Position numbers and translations under genes: made by a program
Part shown: one piece after another, positions 50,886 to 59,056 of the stretch
Layout: every line of letters starts with the position of its first letter
Numbering within the stretch: the stretch's first letter is position 1
Assembly: GCA_963713625.1 (NCBI GenBank)
Contig: CAVQMN010000011.1
Location: forward strand, 558,001 to 622,000
Direction: 5' to 3'
Source: Bog-756 sp963713625
GTDB taxonomy: Bacteria; Actinomycetota; Acidimicrobiia; Acidimicrobiales; RAAP-2
DNA: 64,000 bases
The notes under the pieces: model-generated
The model's input: the letters and a program-made list of their open reading frames with translations, nothing else
What the model was told of the DNA's origin: nothing
Databases searched by the model: none

Positions 50886-52109
50886 TCAGGTCACGCCGGC
50901 GAAGGCGGGGCAGCGACCGGCTTCGTCCGGAATTTCGGCCGCTTCCAGCGTCCGGGCCACCTGTTCATGGGTCGGACCGACCCGTTCCGCCACATGGCTG
51001 AGGGCGTCCATGTCGAATCCGAAGAGCCGGGCGGCGTTGCCCCCGAGCATCTGTTGGACCTCGACCGGGTCGATGCCGGCGAAGGAGAGCCGGAGGGCCT
51101 CCATGCTGAACGGGTAGCTCGACTCCCGGTGGGGGTAGTCGCTGCCCCACATGATCTTGTCCACGCCCACCGAGTGCCGCATGGCCGCTTCCGCCGGACG
51201 CATGAAACTGGATCCCACGTGGCACTGGCGAGCCCAATACTCGCTCGGTCGCATCGAGAGCTGGGACACGACGGACTGCCCCCATTCGAGCTCTTGGGAG
51301 CCGGTGGCCGAGCCCATCCTCGAGAAGAAGAAGTCGAGGGTTCCGAGGGTTTCTGGGATCCACGCCGTTCCCTGTTCGGTGAAGACGAACTGGAGCTCGG
51401 GATGACGCTCCATGACCCCGGCGAAGATGAGATGCCACAGCGAGCGATGGGCCCACCAGGTGACCTCGAGCATGAACATGACCTTTTCGATGTCCTGGTC
51501 CCCGAGTGGCGGCACCGCGCTGCCGCTGTGATGGTTGATCGGAAGGCCGGCCACTTCGCAGGCCCGCCAGAGCGGGTCGTAGCTCCGCGAATACAGGGGC
51601 TCGAGACCCGAACCGGGAGGGGCCCCGGGCAGGAGGATCCCGGCGGTCATGCCCGCCTCGGCCGCCCATTCGACTTCGGCGATAGCCGCGGCCACATCGT
51701 GGAGCATGATCTGGACGATGCCGAGGCGGCGGCCGGGTGCTGCGGCACAGAAGTCGGCCAACCACCGGTTGTGGGCCCGCAGTCCGGCCCACCGGAGCTC
51801 GAGGTCGCCTTCGGTGGCCCCAGGCACCTGCACCTTCAAGGACGGCTCGGGGTAGAAGGGGGGAATGGTATTGGGAAAGACGACTTCGGCGACGATCCCG
51901 TCGGCCTCCAGCTCGGACTGCCGCCGATGGTGGTCCCAGTTCCGGCTGGCGTCTTCGCCCATGAGATCGTCGAACGGCACCCGGTATTCGGCGGCCCAGT
52001 CGTCGAACTGGGGGTGGAGCTTGCTCGGGAGATACTCCCGATAGTGGAGGAGGTCGGCTCCTCCGTGACAGTCAGCCGAGATGATCGTGTAGTGGCGCTC
52101 ACCGCTCAT
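50886..52109 (-). CDS. Amidohydrolase-2 family protein (first of two in operon)
   Basis: A 407-residue relative of the other amidohydrolase: IISADCHGGADLLHYREY, DGIVAEVVFPNTIPPFYPE, AHNRWLADFC, LPINHHSGSA, LSMRPSEYWARQCH, IMWGSDYPHRESS. The metal-ligand His and Asp residues are kept. The two proteins differ throughout, so they are old paralogues rather than a recent duplication, and likely act at different steps. It is the first gene after the divergent TetR regulator; the start ATG is at 52109 with a GGAGGGGGAGG purine stretch upstream. Confidence 0.88.
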   Translation of the reverse strand: MSGERHYTIISADCHGGADLLHYREYLPSKLHPQFDDWAAEYRVPFDDLMGEDASRNWDHHRRQSELEADGIVAEVVFPNTIPPFYPEPSLKVQVPGATEGDLELRWAGLRAHNRWLADFCAAAPGRRLGIVQIMLHDVAAAIAEVEWAAEAGMTAGILLPGAPPGSGLEPLYSRSYDPLWRACEVAGLPINHHSGSAVPPLGDQDIEKVMFMLEVTWWAHRSLWHLIFAGVMERHPELQFVFTEQGTAWIPETLGTLDFFFSRMGSATGSQELEWGQSVVSQLSMRPSEYWARQCHVGSSFMRPAEAAMRHSVGVDKIMWGSDYPHRESSYPFSMEALRLSFAGIDPVEVQQMLGGNAARLFGFDMDALSHVAERVGPTHEQVARTLEAAEIPDEAGRCPAFAGVT

Positions 52110-52185
52110 CGTCTCGCCTCCCCCTCCTGCCTTGGACCCCATCCCCGGGGCGCCGGAGCCATTCCTGCTCCGGTCCATCGCTGCC

Positions 52186-52200
52186 TGTAACATCGTTACA
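52186..52200. promoter_or_regulatory. Candidate TetR operator (TGTAAC-ATC-GTTACA)
   Basis: A perfect 6-bp inverted repeat with a 3-base spacer. It ends on the A of the tetR ATG (52200) and lies 77 bases upstream of the divergent amidohydrolase start, a position where the regulator could control both directions. Confidence 0.7.
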
Positions 52201-52853
52201 TGGCAGTGGGGCGAGGTCAAGCAGATTCCGGTCGGGTCCCCGGTGCCGGGCTCTCCCGCGATCAGGTCCTCGACGCGGCACTGCAGATCGTGGAGAGCGA
52301 CGGAGTCGACGGCCTGACCCTCCGGGGCCTGGCCGGAAAGCTGGGTGTGGCGCCCACCGCCATCTACTGGCACGTGGGGGACAAACAGGCGCTGTTGGAC
52401 GGCGTGGCCGGACGGGTCATCGCCGAGCTCGGCGAGGTGACCGTCCGGGGCCGTGACCCGGCGACTCGCATCGTGTCCATGGCCACGTCCCTGCGGAGCA
52501 CGCTGCTCGAACGGGCGGAACTGGTGGCGCTGGTCCACCGTCAGGGTCGCACGGCCGCCCTCTTCCAGCCCGCCCGCCGGGTCCTGGTCAACGAGCTCGG
52601 ATCGGCCGGCGTCGATGGGGCCGGGGTGGCGCTCGGGGTGCAGGCGGTGCTCAACCTGGTCATCGGCTCGGTCCTGCTGGACCGCCAGTTGGAGCGCCAG
52701 CCCGCGCAGCGCGAGAGCCCCGAGGAGCTCTGGTCGCCCGACGACGCCCCGGATGACCCCGAGCTCCTCGAGCACCTCTCGCATCCCTCGGACGAGGGCG
52801 AATTGTTCGACTTCACGTTGTCCGTCGTGGTCAGCGCCCTCATCCGGCGCTAG
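52200..52853 (+). CDS. TetR-family transcriptional regulator
   Basis: A 217-residue TetR repressor with N-terminal HTH LRGLAGKLGVAPTAIYWHVGDKQ (cut: VAPTAIYWHVGDKQALLDGV) after a short basic leader. The C-terminal helical ligand domain includes a TetR_C-type region with VLGVQ-like helices and an acidic loop (SPDDAPDDPELL). Divergent transcription from the amidohydrolase operon and the operator at its start suggest autorepression and control of that operon. The ligand would be the pathway substrate, unknown. Confidence 0.9.
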   Translation: MAVGRGQADSGRVPGAGLSRDQVLDAALQIVESDGVDGLTLRGLAGKLGVAPTAIYWHVGDKQALLDGVAGRVIAELGEVTVRGRDPATRIVSMATSLRSTLLERAELVALVHRQGRTAALFQPARRVLVNELGSAGVDGAGVALGVQAVLNLVIGSVLLDRQLERQPAQRESPEELWSPDDAPDDPELLEHLSHPSDEGELFDFTLSVVVSALIRR

Positions 52854-52943
52854 CCGCGGGCCGCTCTCCGGCACCTCGAAGAACCGGACCGCCGGACCGG
52901 GGGTGCGATCAAGGTCCCGCCCGAACGCGTCGATGAACCCGGG

Positions 52944-54947
52944 GTGCACTGCCCCGAGCGCCCGCTGAGCGACGACGTCCGGTTGGCCTGTTACGACCAG
53001 GTCAACCGTTCGACGCGCCGGGGTGCCCTGTTCGGCCCGCTGGCCGCCCTCATGCTGGTGATCATCTTCGGGCACGCCGTGCCGGTGTCGGGAATGATCG
53101 CATGGGCGGTGACGGTCACCGTGGTGACCGCCATCACGGTGGGCGCGTCGCAGATGTATCTCAGGCGGCGCAGCCGGGGTGAACCGGTGGGCCGATGGAT
53201 GGCCGGACCGGTGACGGCGGCCATGAGCGGCGCCTCGTGGGCCTCGCTCCCGCTCTTCGCCTTCCCATCCGTGGGCCACTACGACCTCCGAGCCATCTAC
53301 CTGGTGTTCCTGTGCGGGATCTCCGCGGCGAACGCCGTCGGCACCGCCGCCTGCCGCTCGTACTTCTTCCCGTTCCAGATCGCGCTCATGCTTCCCATCG
53401 ATGCGGCCTGCCTCCTGGCCGGCGACCGGCCCACCCAACTGTTGGGGCTGGTCATGCCCCTCTTCCTCGGGGTGATGGTCGTGGTCCATCAAGAGGTGCA
53501 TACGGTCGTGCTCAGCGAGCTCCACCTGCGAGAGCAGAACGTCGACGCCAATCGCGAGCTCCGGACCCTCAACGCCCAGCTCGGGGAGATCGCCCTCCGT
53601 GACGATCTCACCCGGTCGGCGAACCGGGTCGCATTCGTCGACGCCCTGGCCAACGCCACGGCGGACGTTCGTCGGACCGGCTCCGTTGTCGGTGTCGTCT
53701 TCCTCGACCTCGATCGCTTCAAGGTCATCAACGACTCCCTCGGCCACCAGGCCGGGGACGAGCTCCTGGTACAGGTGGCCGAGCGGATTCGCGGGGTCCT
53801 GCGCGACGGCGACGTGCTGGCCCGATTGGGCGGGGACGAGTTCACCGTCCTCCTCCGCGAGCTCCGTGACACGAAGGAGTCACACGAAGCGGCGGAGCGA
53901 ATCCACCACACCTTCGACGCTCCCTTCACGATCGCCGGACGCCAGGTCGTGGTGACCGCCAGTGTCGGTGTGACGGTCAGCGGCAACGCCGACATCGGCC
54001 CCCAGGACCTTCTCCATCAGGCGGACCGGGCCCAGTACCAGGCCAAGGAGAACGGGCGGAACCGGGTCGAGGTGTTCGTGCCGACGCTGCACCCGATGTC
54101 CCGTCGACGTCTCGATCAGGAGACGGCCCTCAGGGCTGCCCTGGTCAACGGTGAGATCGTCGCCCACCTGCAGCCGCAGATCGACCTCACCAGCGGAAGC
54201 ATCGTGGGCGCCGAAGCCCTGGCGCGCTGGAACCATCCCGACGGTGGGGTGGTCAGCGCGGCCGACTTCGTGCCCCTGGCCGAAGGGTCCGATCTGATTC
54301 TCGAGGTGGACAAGGTGGTGCGACGCAGCGCCATCGAGGCCAGGGTGGCCTTGGCGCTGGCCGGCTGCGACCCCGACTTCCGGGTCTGGTGCAACGTCTC
54401 GGCCCACCAGCTGACGACCGCCGATCCGGTCGCCGACCTGCTCGAGGACCTGCATGACGCCGGTTGTGATCCGAGGGGTATCGGTGTCGAGCTGACCGAG
54501 ACGGCTGTCATGGCCCATCTGGCCACGGCCGCAGTCCGGATCGAAGAGGTCCGTCAGATGGCGGTCCGGGTGGCTCTCGACGATTTCGGCACCGGCCACT
54601 CATCCCTCGCCCTCCTCCGGTCGATGACGGTCGACGAGCTGAAGGTCGACCGGAGCTTCGTGTCCGATATGGTCACCGACGAACGGGATATGGCCATCGT
54701 CCGGGCCATGACACTGCTGGGCAAGGAGTTGGGACTGCTGGTCGTGGCCGAAGGGGTGGAGACGTTGGCTCAGGCCACGCTGCTGGCCGACCTCGAATGC
54801 GATCGGGCGCAGGGCTTCCTCTGGTCGGCCGCGGTCCCGTTGGGGGAGTTCCTGTCCATGGTGCGGGGGACCTTCCCGGTACGGGCCGACGGTGTCGGCC
54901 CGTTGGCGGGGGAGTGGGGGGAACGGGGGATCCCGGCCGTCCGTTGA
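52944..54947 (+). CDS. GGDEF-EAL c-di-GMP signalling protein, membrane-anchored
   Basis: A 667-residue protein with about six membrane helices (MIAWAVTVTVVTAITVG; GLVMPLFLGVMVVVH), then a GGDEF domain with ARLGGDEFTVLL (plus RxxD inhibitory site RDGD five residues before), then an EAL domain with GAEALARWNHP, ELTETAVM, LDDFGTGHSSL, ELKVDRSFV and AEGVETLAQ. All key catalytic motifs of both domains appear intact, so the net activity (synthesis or breakdown) is undecided. The start is an ATG at 52944. Confidence 0.92.
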   Translation: MHCPERPLSDDVRLACYDQVNRSTRRGALFGPLAALMLVIIFGHAVPVSGMIAWAVTVTVVTAITVGASQMYLRRRSRGEPVGRWMAGPVTAAMSGASWASLPLFAFPSVGHYDLRAIYLVFLCGISAANAVGTAACRSYFFPFQIALMLPIDAACLLAGDRPTQLLGLVMPLFLGVMVVVHQEVHTVVLSELHLREQNVDANRELRTLNAQLGEIALRDDLTRSANRVAFVDALANATADVRRTGSVVGVVFLDLDRFKVINDSLGHQAGDELLVQVAERIRGVLRDGDVLARLGGDEFTVLLRELRDTKESHEAAERIHHTFDAPFTIAGRQVVVTASVGVTVSGNADIGPQDLLHQADRAQYQAKENGRNRVEVFVPTLHPMSRRRLDQETALRAALVNGEIVAHLQPQIDLTSGSIVGAEALARWNHPDGGVVSAADFVPLAEGSDLILEVDKVVRRSAIEARVALALAGCDPDFRVWCNVSAHQLTTADPVADLLEDLHDAGCDPRGIGVELTETAVMAHLATAAVRIEEVRQMAVRVALDDFGTGHSSLALLRSMTVDELKVDRSFVSDMVTDERDMAIVRAMTLLGKELGLLVVAEGVETLAQATLLADLECDRAQGFLWSAAVPLGEFLSMVRGTFPVRADGVGPLAGEWGERGIPAVR

Positions 54948-54968
54948 GGCCCGGTCGGTGAGCCGGAC

Positions 54969-56000
54969 TTACCGGTAGTGGCGCCGGCGGAGCCGCGGAT
55001 TGGCCAGCACCGAGGGCGTCCAGCCGGCATCTTCGGGATTGACGTTGGTGCCCGGCGCCACGATCTCGTCGAGGCGGTCCAGCACGGCCCGCTCGAGACG
55101 GACGTCAGGCGCCGACAACTGTGATTCGAGTTGGTCCATCGTGCGCGGTCCGATGATGGCGGCGCTCACCGCCGGGTGCTCGAGCACGAAGGCCAGGGCC
55201 AGTTCGATCATGGTCAGTCCGGCCTCATCGGCCACCTCGGCCAGTTCGGTGACGATCTCGAGTTTCTTCTGGTTGGCCGGGACGGACAGGTCGTAGCGGC
55301 CCGGTAACCGTTGGGCCCTCCGACTGGTGTTCTCCTTGCCCGTCCCGAACGTCCCCGACAGCCACCCGCCGGCCAGCGGGCTCCAGGGGATGACGCCCAT
55401 CCCGTAGGACTGGGCCACGGGGAGCACGTCCCGTTCGATGCCCCGGACGAGGATCGAGTACGGAGGCTGTTCCGTCATGAACCGCTCGCGACCCCGGCGC
55501 TCGGCCACCCACTGGGCCTCGACGATCTGCTCGGCGGGGAATGTCGAGCTCCCGAAAGCGCGGATCTTGCCGGCGTGGACCAGATCGGTCAGGGCCCCGA
55601 GGGTCTGGTCGATCTCCACGGTCTCGTCAGGGCGGTGGACCTGATAGAGGTCGATGTAGTCGGTGCCCAGCCGCCGCAGGCTGTTCTCGCACTCGGCCAT
55701 GATCCACCGCCGGGAGTTGCCTTGGGCGTTGGGGTCGTCGCCCATGGGCGCCCGGGCTTTGGTGGCGAGCACAACCCGGGTCCGGTCCACCTGGGCCAGC
55801 GCCTGGCCCACGATCTCCTCGGATTCGCCGGCCGAGTACACGTCGGCGGTATCGACGAAATTGATGCCGGCGTCGAGGGCGCGGTGGATGATCCGGATCG
55901 AGTCTTCATGATCGGGATTGCCCCATTGGCCGAACATCATCGCTCCGAGGCAGAGGGGACTGACCTGGATTCCGGTTCGGCCGAGTGTGCGGTTCTTCAT
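54969..56000 (-). CDS. Aldo/keto reductase
   Basis: A 343-residue AKR TIM barrel, NADPH dependent. Tetrad residues: Asp and Tyr in GINFVDTADVYSAGESEE, Lys in VVLATKARAPMG and His in YIDLYQVHRPD; the cofactor region is MTIELALAFVLEHPAVSAAIIGPR-like (SAAIIGPRTMDQL). Length and motifs fit the tas/YghZ-like AKR group. The ATG is preceded by TAGAGT at six bases. Substrate unknown. Confidence 0.93.
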   Translation of the reverse strand: MKNRTLGRTGIQVSPLCLGAMMFGQWGNPDHEDSIRIIHRALDAGINFVDTADVYSAGESEEIVGQALAQVDRTRVVLATKARAPMGDDPNAQGNSRRWIMAECENSLRRLGTDYIDLYQVHRPDETVEIDQTLGALTDLVHAGKIRAFGSSTFPAEQIVEAQWVAERRGRERFMTEQPPYSILVRGIERDVLPVAQSYGMGVIPWSPLAGGWLSGTFGTGKENTSRRAQRLPGRYDLSVPANQKKLEIVTELAEVADEAGLTMIELALAFVLEHPAVSAAIIGPRTMDQLESQLSAPDVRLERAVLDRLDEIVAPGTNVNPEDAGWTPSVLANPRLRRRHYR

Positions 56001-56006
56001 GCTGCG

Positions 56007-56012
56007 ACTCTA
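56007..56012 (-). promoter_or_regulatory. Leaderless -10 element of the aldo/keto reductase gene
   Basis: On the minus strand TAGAGT, six bases, ATG. Confidence 0.55.
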
Positions 56013-56123
56013 TGGGGCGAACGAGCCCCCGGGGCCTCGAATCGACAATCCCTCCGGTGGCCGGGCTGCCGGGCCCGGTGGGCCGGGGGCAATCGATGGC
56101 CTGTTCATGAGCGGGGACAGCCC

Positions 56124-56146
56124 TCCACCCCGTCGGAAGGGGTGGA
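56124..56146 (-). terminator. Hairpin between tetR and the aldo/keto reductase gene
   Basis: CCACCCC and GGGGTGG form a perfect 7-bp stem (8 bp with the flanking T-A) around a 7-base loop. It lies in the 335-base gap that otherwise has no recognised gene and could end the tetR transcript. A second small palindrome, GGAAC-G-GTTCC, is at 56194-56204. Confidence 0.4.
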
Positions 56147-56335
56147 AGGTGGCTACTGGACCGAGGGGCAGGGTGCCCAGCAGCACCAATTCCGGAACGG
56201 TTCCCCGCTCGACGGATTTGCTAACACCAGTATACCTATCGGAGTAGTCGATTGGAATCCCCGAAGGGCGAGATCGGCAAATCGTGCTTGAGCCGGGCTG
56301 TTCTCCGCGGCACCGGGAGAGGGCCCGTTCGGGGG

Positions 56336-56902
56336 TCAGGGGCCAGCGACCGCTCGGAGATCGGTCATGGCGTCCCGCATGACGTCGGTGAGATCCCGGT
56401 CATCGCTCCCACTCGACCATCGTTCGATAGCCACACGCAACACCGTCATGCCTGCCTCGGCAGCCAGGCTGGCTTGGGGTTCACCCACGCCGCGCTGATG
56501 CAGGGCCTCGGTCACCGACGCGGCGTAATCGGCCAGCTTGGCCAGTTCCCGCTCCCGCAGCTCGGGGTTGGCGGCGATGACGTCGTGGCGTTGACGGGCC
56601 AGGTCCCGGCGCGACTCGCCGAGCATGATGGCGGCGGCATCGAGCCCACCGGCGACCGAGTCGAGGGGCCCGTGACCCGGGGGTGCCCCGACCACGCCCG
56701 CCACGATCCGTTCCCGGAGGAGGGCCGATCCGCCAAAAAGCACCTCCCGTTTGTCGGCGAAGTGCCGGAAGAAGGTCCGTTCGGTCAGCCCCGCCCGAGC
56801 GGCGATCTGGGCTGCGGTGGTCTGGTCGAAACCCCGTTCGGAGTACAACGCCAGCGCTGCTTCTTGCAGCCTCCCGCGGCTGTCCGGCTCCCATCGACCC
56901 AT
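56336..56902 (-). CDS. TetR-family transcriptional regulator
   Basis: A 188-residue TetR repressor with HTH AAQIAARAGLTERTFFRHFADKR and a short alpha-helical C-terminal domain (LAAEAGMTVLRVAIERW). The ATG at 56902 gives MGRWEPDSRGRLQEAAL, the family start. It is divergent from the dehydrogenase gene, whose promoter carries two copies of CAGTCACTGACATC; these are the likely operator sites. Ligand unknown. Confidence 0.9.
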   Translation of the reverse strand: MGRWEPDSRGRLQEAALALYSERGFDQTTAAQIAARAGLTERTFFRHFADKREVLFGGSALLRERIVAGVVGAPPGHGPLDSVAGGLDAAAIMLGESRRDLARQRHDVIAANPELRERELAKLADYAASVTEALHQRGVGEPQASLAAEAGMTVLRVAIERWSSGSDDRDLTDVMRDAMTDLRAVAGP

Positions 56903-56918
56903 GACGGCCATCCTACTG

Positions 56919-56966
56919 TTGACAGTCACTGACATCCGTCTTATGCTGATAGCAGTCACTGACATC
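56919..56966 (+). promoter_or_regulatory. Promoter with repeated operator candidates for the epimerase-like gene
   Basis: TTGACA (56919-56924) and TATGCT (56942-56947) are separated by 17 bases, a strong sigma-A-type promoter. CAGTCACTGACATC occurs at 56923 and 56953, overlapping the -35 and the transcription-start region. The first copy is embedded in the imperfect palindrome TGACAGTCACTGACA. Binding of the divergent TetR here would block transcription. Confidence 0.7.
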
Positions 56967-56990
56967 ATCGGAAAGCCCCGGAGGTACATC

Positions 56991-57908
56991 ATGAGAGTCT
57001 TCGTCACCGGCGCATCAGGCTGGATCGGTTCGGCGGTCGTGCCGGAACTGCTCGGAGCCGGCCACGAAGTGGTGGGCCTGGCCCGTTCCGAGGCATCGGC
57101 GCAGCGACTGGAAGCGGCCGGCGCCCTCGTTCACCACGGCGATGTCGACGACCCCGAAGGCCTGGCCAAGGCGGCATCCGACGCCGACGGTGTCATCCAT
57201 CTGGCCTTTCAGCACGAGATCGCTTTCGGCGGAAATTTCGCCGCAGCGGCGGCGGCCGACCGCCGGGCCGTGGAGGCCATGGGTGCGGCGCTGGCTGATT
57301 CCGATCGTCCCTTCGTGCTCGCCTCGGGGGTGCTCGGGCTGGCCGCGGGTCATGTGATCACCGAGGAGGACGGTCTCGTCCCCAGCGCCGAACTCCGGGC
57401 CAATCCGGCCGGTCGTCGGCTGGCGACCGCGCTGTTGACGCTGTCCCTCCGGGGAGTCGGCGTCCGCTCGTCGGTCCTGCGGCTGCCGCCGACGGTCCAC
57501 GGCGACGGCGACCAGGGATTCGTGTCCACCATTGTCGGCATCGCCCGCCAGCGAGGTGTGGCCGAATACGTCGGTGACGGTTCCAATCGCTGGCCGGCGG
57601 TCCACCGCTCCGACGCCGCCCGCCTGGCCCGCCTGGCCCTCGAGGCTGCCCCGGCCGGTTCGGTCCTCCATGCCGTCGCCGACGAAGGGGTCCCGCTTCG
57701 CGAGGTTGCCCAGACGATCGGGCGTCACCTCGACGTGCCGTCGGCCTCGGTGTCCACCGCAGATGCGGCTGAGCACTTCGCCCATCTGGGCCACTTCATC
57801 GCCCTGGACAGCCCGGCCACGGCCACGATCACCCGTGACCTTCTGGGCTGGGAGCCGACCGGACCCAGCCTCCTCGAGGATCTCGAGCAGGACCACTACT
57901 ACCGGTAG
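56991..57908 (+). CDS. NAD-dependent epimerase/dehydratase-family (extended SDR) protein
   Basis: A 305-residue extended SDR with glycine motif MRVFVTGASGWIGSAV, HHGDVDDPEGLAKAASDADG and FVLASGVLGLAAGH. The usual YxxxK is not evident (the region reads LRANPAGRRLATALL), so it may be an atypical reductase (NmrA/isomerase-like) of the type seen in antibiotic or quinone stress. GGAGG precedes the ATG. Expression is probably controlled by the divergent TetR. Confidence 0.82.
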   Translation: MRVFVTGASGWIGSAVVPELLGAGHEVVGLARSEASAQRLEAAGALVHHGDVDDPEGLAKAASDADGVIHLAFQHEIAFGGNFAAAAAADRRAVEAMGAALADSDRPFVLASGVLGLAAGHVITEEDGLVPSAELRANPAGRRLATALLTLSLRGVGVRSSVLRLPPTVHGDGDQGFVSTIVGIARQRGVAEYVGDGSNRWPAVHRSDAARLARLALEAAPAGSVLHAVADEGVPLREVAQTIGRHLDVPSASVSTADAAEHFAHLGHFIALDSPATATITRDLLGWEPTGPSLLEDLEQDHYYR

Positions 57909-57930
57909 GGGATTACTACCGGTAGGGGAT
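57897..57930 (+). repeat. 17-bp perfect tandem duplication over a stop codon
   Basis: TACTACCGGTAGGGGAT occurs twice in tandem. The first copy contains the TAG stop of the epimerase-like gene. Each copy includes the palindrome CTACCGGTAG. Confidence 0.85.
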
Positions 57931-58034
57931 CTCCCGTCCTGGTGGACGAGCTCCGACCGCGGCGGCACGGGGCCGACCGGGACCACGGTGGGAGGGCTGG
58001 TGCCGTCCGATGGTGGCCGGTCGAGCTCCTGGGC

Positions 58035-58553
58035 TCAGCCCGCGTCACCCTTATAGGCCGGCGGTGGTCCCTCCTGGGGTCCAAGCTCGGGTGCGAAGGC
58101 CGAGGAGTAGGCGTCGAATCGAATCCGCCAGGCATCGGAAGAGGGTGACCCGCCCTCGAGTCTGTCGAGACAGTCGTCCCATCCGGCGGCATTGCGGGCT
58201 GCCGCTCCGGGTGGCAGATGGTTGATCAACACGAGTCGCGTCCCGTTTCCGTGCGGCGTCAGCTCGAAGCGCAGGGTTTCCTCCCCCCAACTGAAGGCGA
58301 GCACCTCGGGTTCCTTGAGGAAGAGCACTTCGCCGTTGAGGGTCATGTCGATCACCTCCGGCGGGAAGGTGAACGTGATCGAGGCCCCGACCGCCCACGC
58401 CCCACCGGCCACGACCACATCACAGGGAAACCATCTTCGGAGTTCGTCCCGGTCGGTCAGCGCTCGCCACACCCGCGGAGGCGGGTCCGAGAGTTGGCGT
58501 TCGAGGCGAACCGCGGCGCGATCCCCGTCCTGGGCGGCGGTGGCATCAGTCAT
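58035..58553 (-). CDS. SRPBCC/AHSA1-domain protein
   Basis: A 172-residue START-like domain protein with PPPRVWRALTDRDELRRWF, FTFPPEVIDMTLNGEVLFL and RLVLINHLPPGAAARNAAG. Such proteins bind hydrophobic ligands and are frequently paired with an ArsR regulator, as here: its start overlaps the arsR gene's end by 8 bases. The ATG at 58553 gives the family start. Ligand unknown. Confidence 0.88.
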   Translation of the reverse strand: MTDATAAQDGDRAAVRLERQLSDPPPRVWRALTDRDELRRWFPCDVVVAGGAWAVGASITFTFPPEVIDMTLNGEVLFLKEPEVLAFSWGEETLRFELTPHGNGTRLVLINHLPPGAAARNAAGWDDCLDRLEGGSPSSDAWRIRFDAYSSAFAPELGPQEGPPPAYKGDAG

Positions 58554-58881
58554 CGGTGCTCCTCTCACTGACGTGGGACTCGTCGAGATGTGCCTCCAAC
58601 TGGTCGAGGCGGGCGGTCCAAAAGATCCGGTACGGCTCGAGCCAGGCGTCGAGGGCTTGCAGGGGCTCGGGCCGCACGCGGTAGAGGCGACGCTGGCCGT
58701 CCACGCGGGCGACGACCAGCCCGGCCTCTTTGAGGACACGAAGGTGCTTCGATACCGCGGGCTGACTCACCCCCAGGTGAGTCACCAGGTCCCCGACGGA
58801 TCGCTCCCCGGTCTGGAGGACGTCGAGGATGGCCTGACGGTTGGGCTCGGCCAGCACCTGGAAGGCGGGGAGTGTCTGCAC
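58546..58881 (-). CDS. ArsR-family transcriptional regulator
   Basis: A 111-residue winged-helix repressor with VLQTGERSVGDLVTHLGVSQ, PAVSKHLRVLKEAGLVVARVDG and YRVRPEPLQALDAW. No Cys metal-binding motif is present, so it is a non-metal-sensing ArsR of the SdpR/AHSA1-linked type. The GTG (58881) starts six bases after CATACT, so the mRNA is leaderless. A 14-bp palindrome lies between -35 and -10, the expected autorepression site. Confidence 0.92.
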   Translation of the reverse strand: MQTLPAFQVLAEPNRQAILDVLQTGERSVGDLVTHLGVSQPAVSKHLRVLKEAGLVVARVDGQRRLYRVRPEPLQALDAWLEPYRIFWTARLDQLEAHLDESHVSERSTDD

Positions 58882-58887
58882 CCTCCC

Positions 58888-58920
58888 AGTATGCGCTTTC
58901 AGTTATATAACTGTCAACGG
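58888..58920 (-). promoter_or_regulatory. arsR promoter with a palindromic operator in the spacer
   Basis: On the minus strand TTGACA is followed by an 18-base spacer and CATACT. The spacer holds the perfect 14-bp palindrome CAGTTATATAACTG (58900-58913), characteristic of ArsR-family operators. Confidence 0.75.
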
Positions 58921-59056
58921 ATATAAGGCGACCGATCGGTTCACCGGTCCGACGGGGAGAAGGGACCGGAGCGGCCGGCGGGCCGAGGTCCCGACCGGCA
59001 TGCCATGGTCCCGATGAGCGGGCCCAGGTCCCGATGAGAAGGTGACGGGCGCGCCG

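Noticed and set aside
52110..53747. Upstream extension of the first amidohydrolase frame
   Set aside because: It runs antisense through tetR and the GGDEF-EAL gene; the family start is the ATG at 52109.
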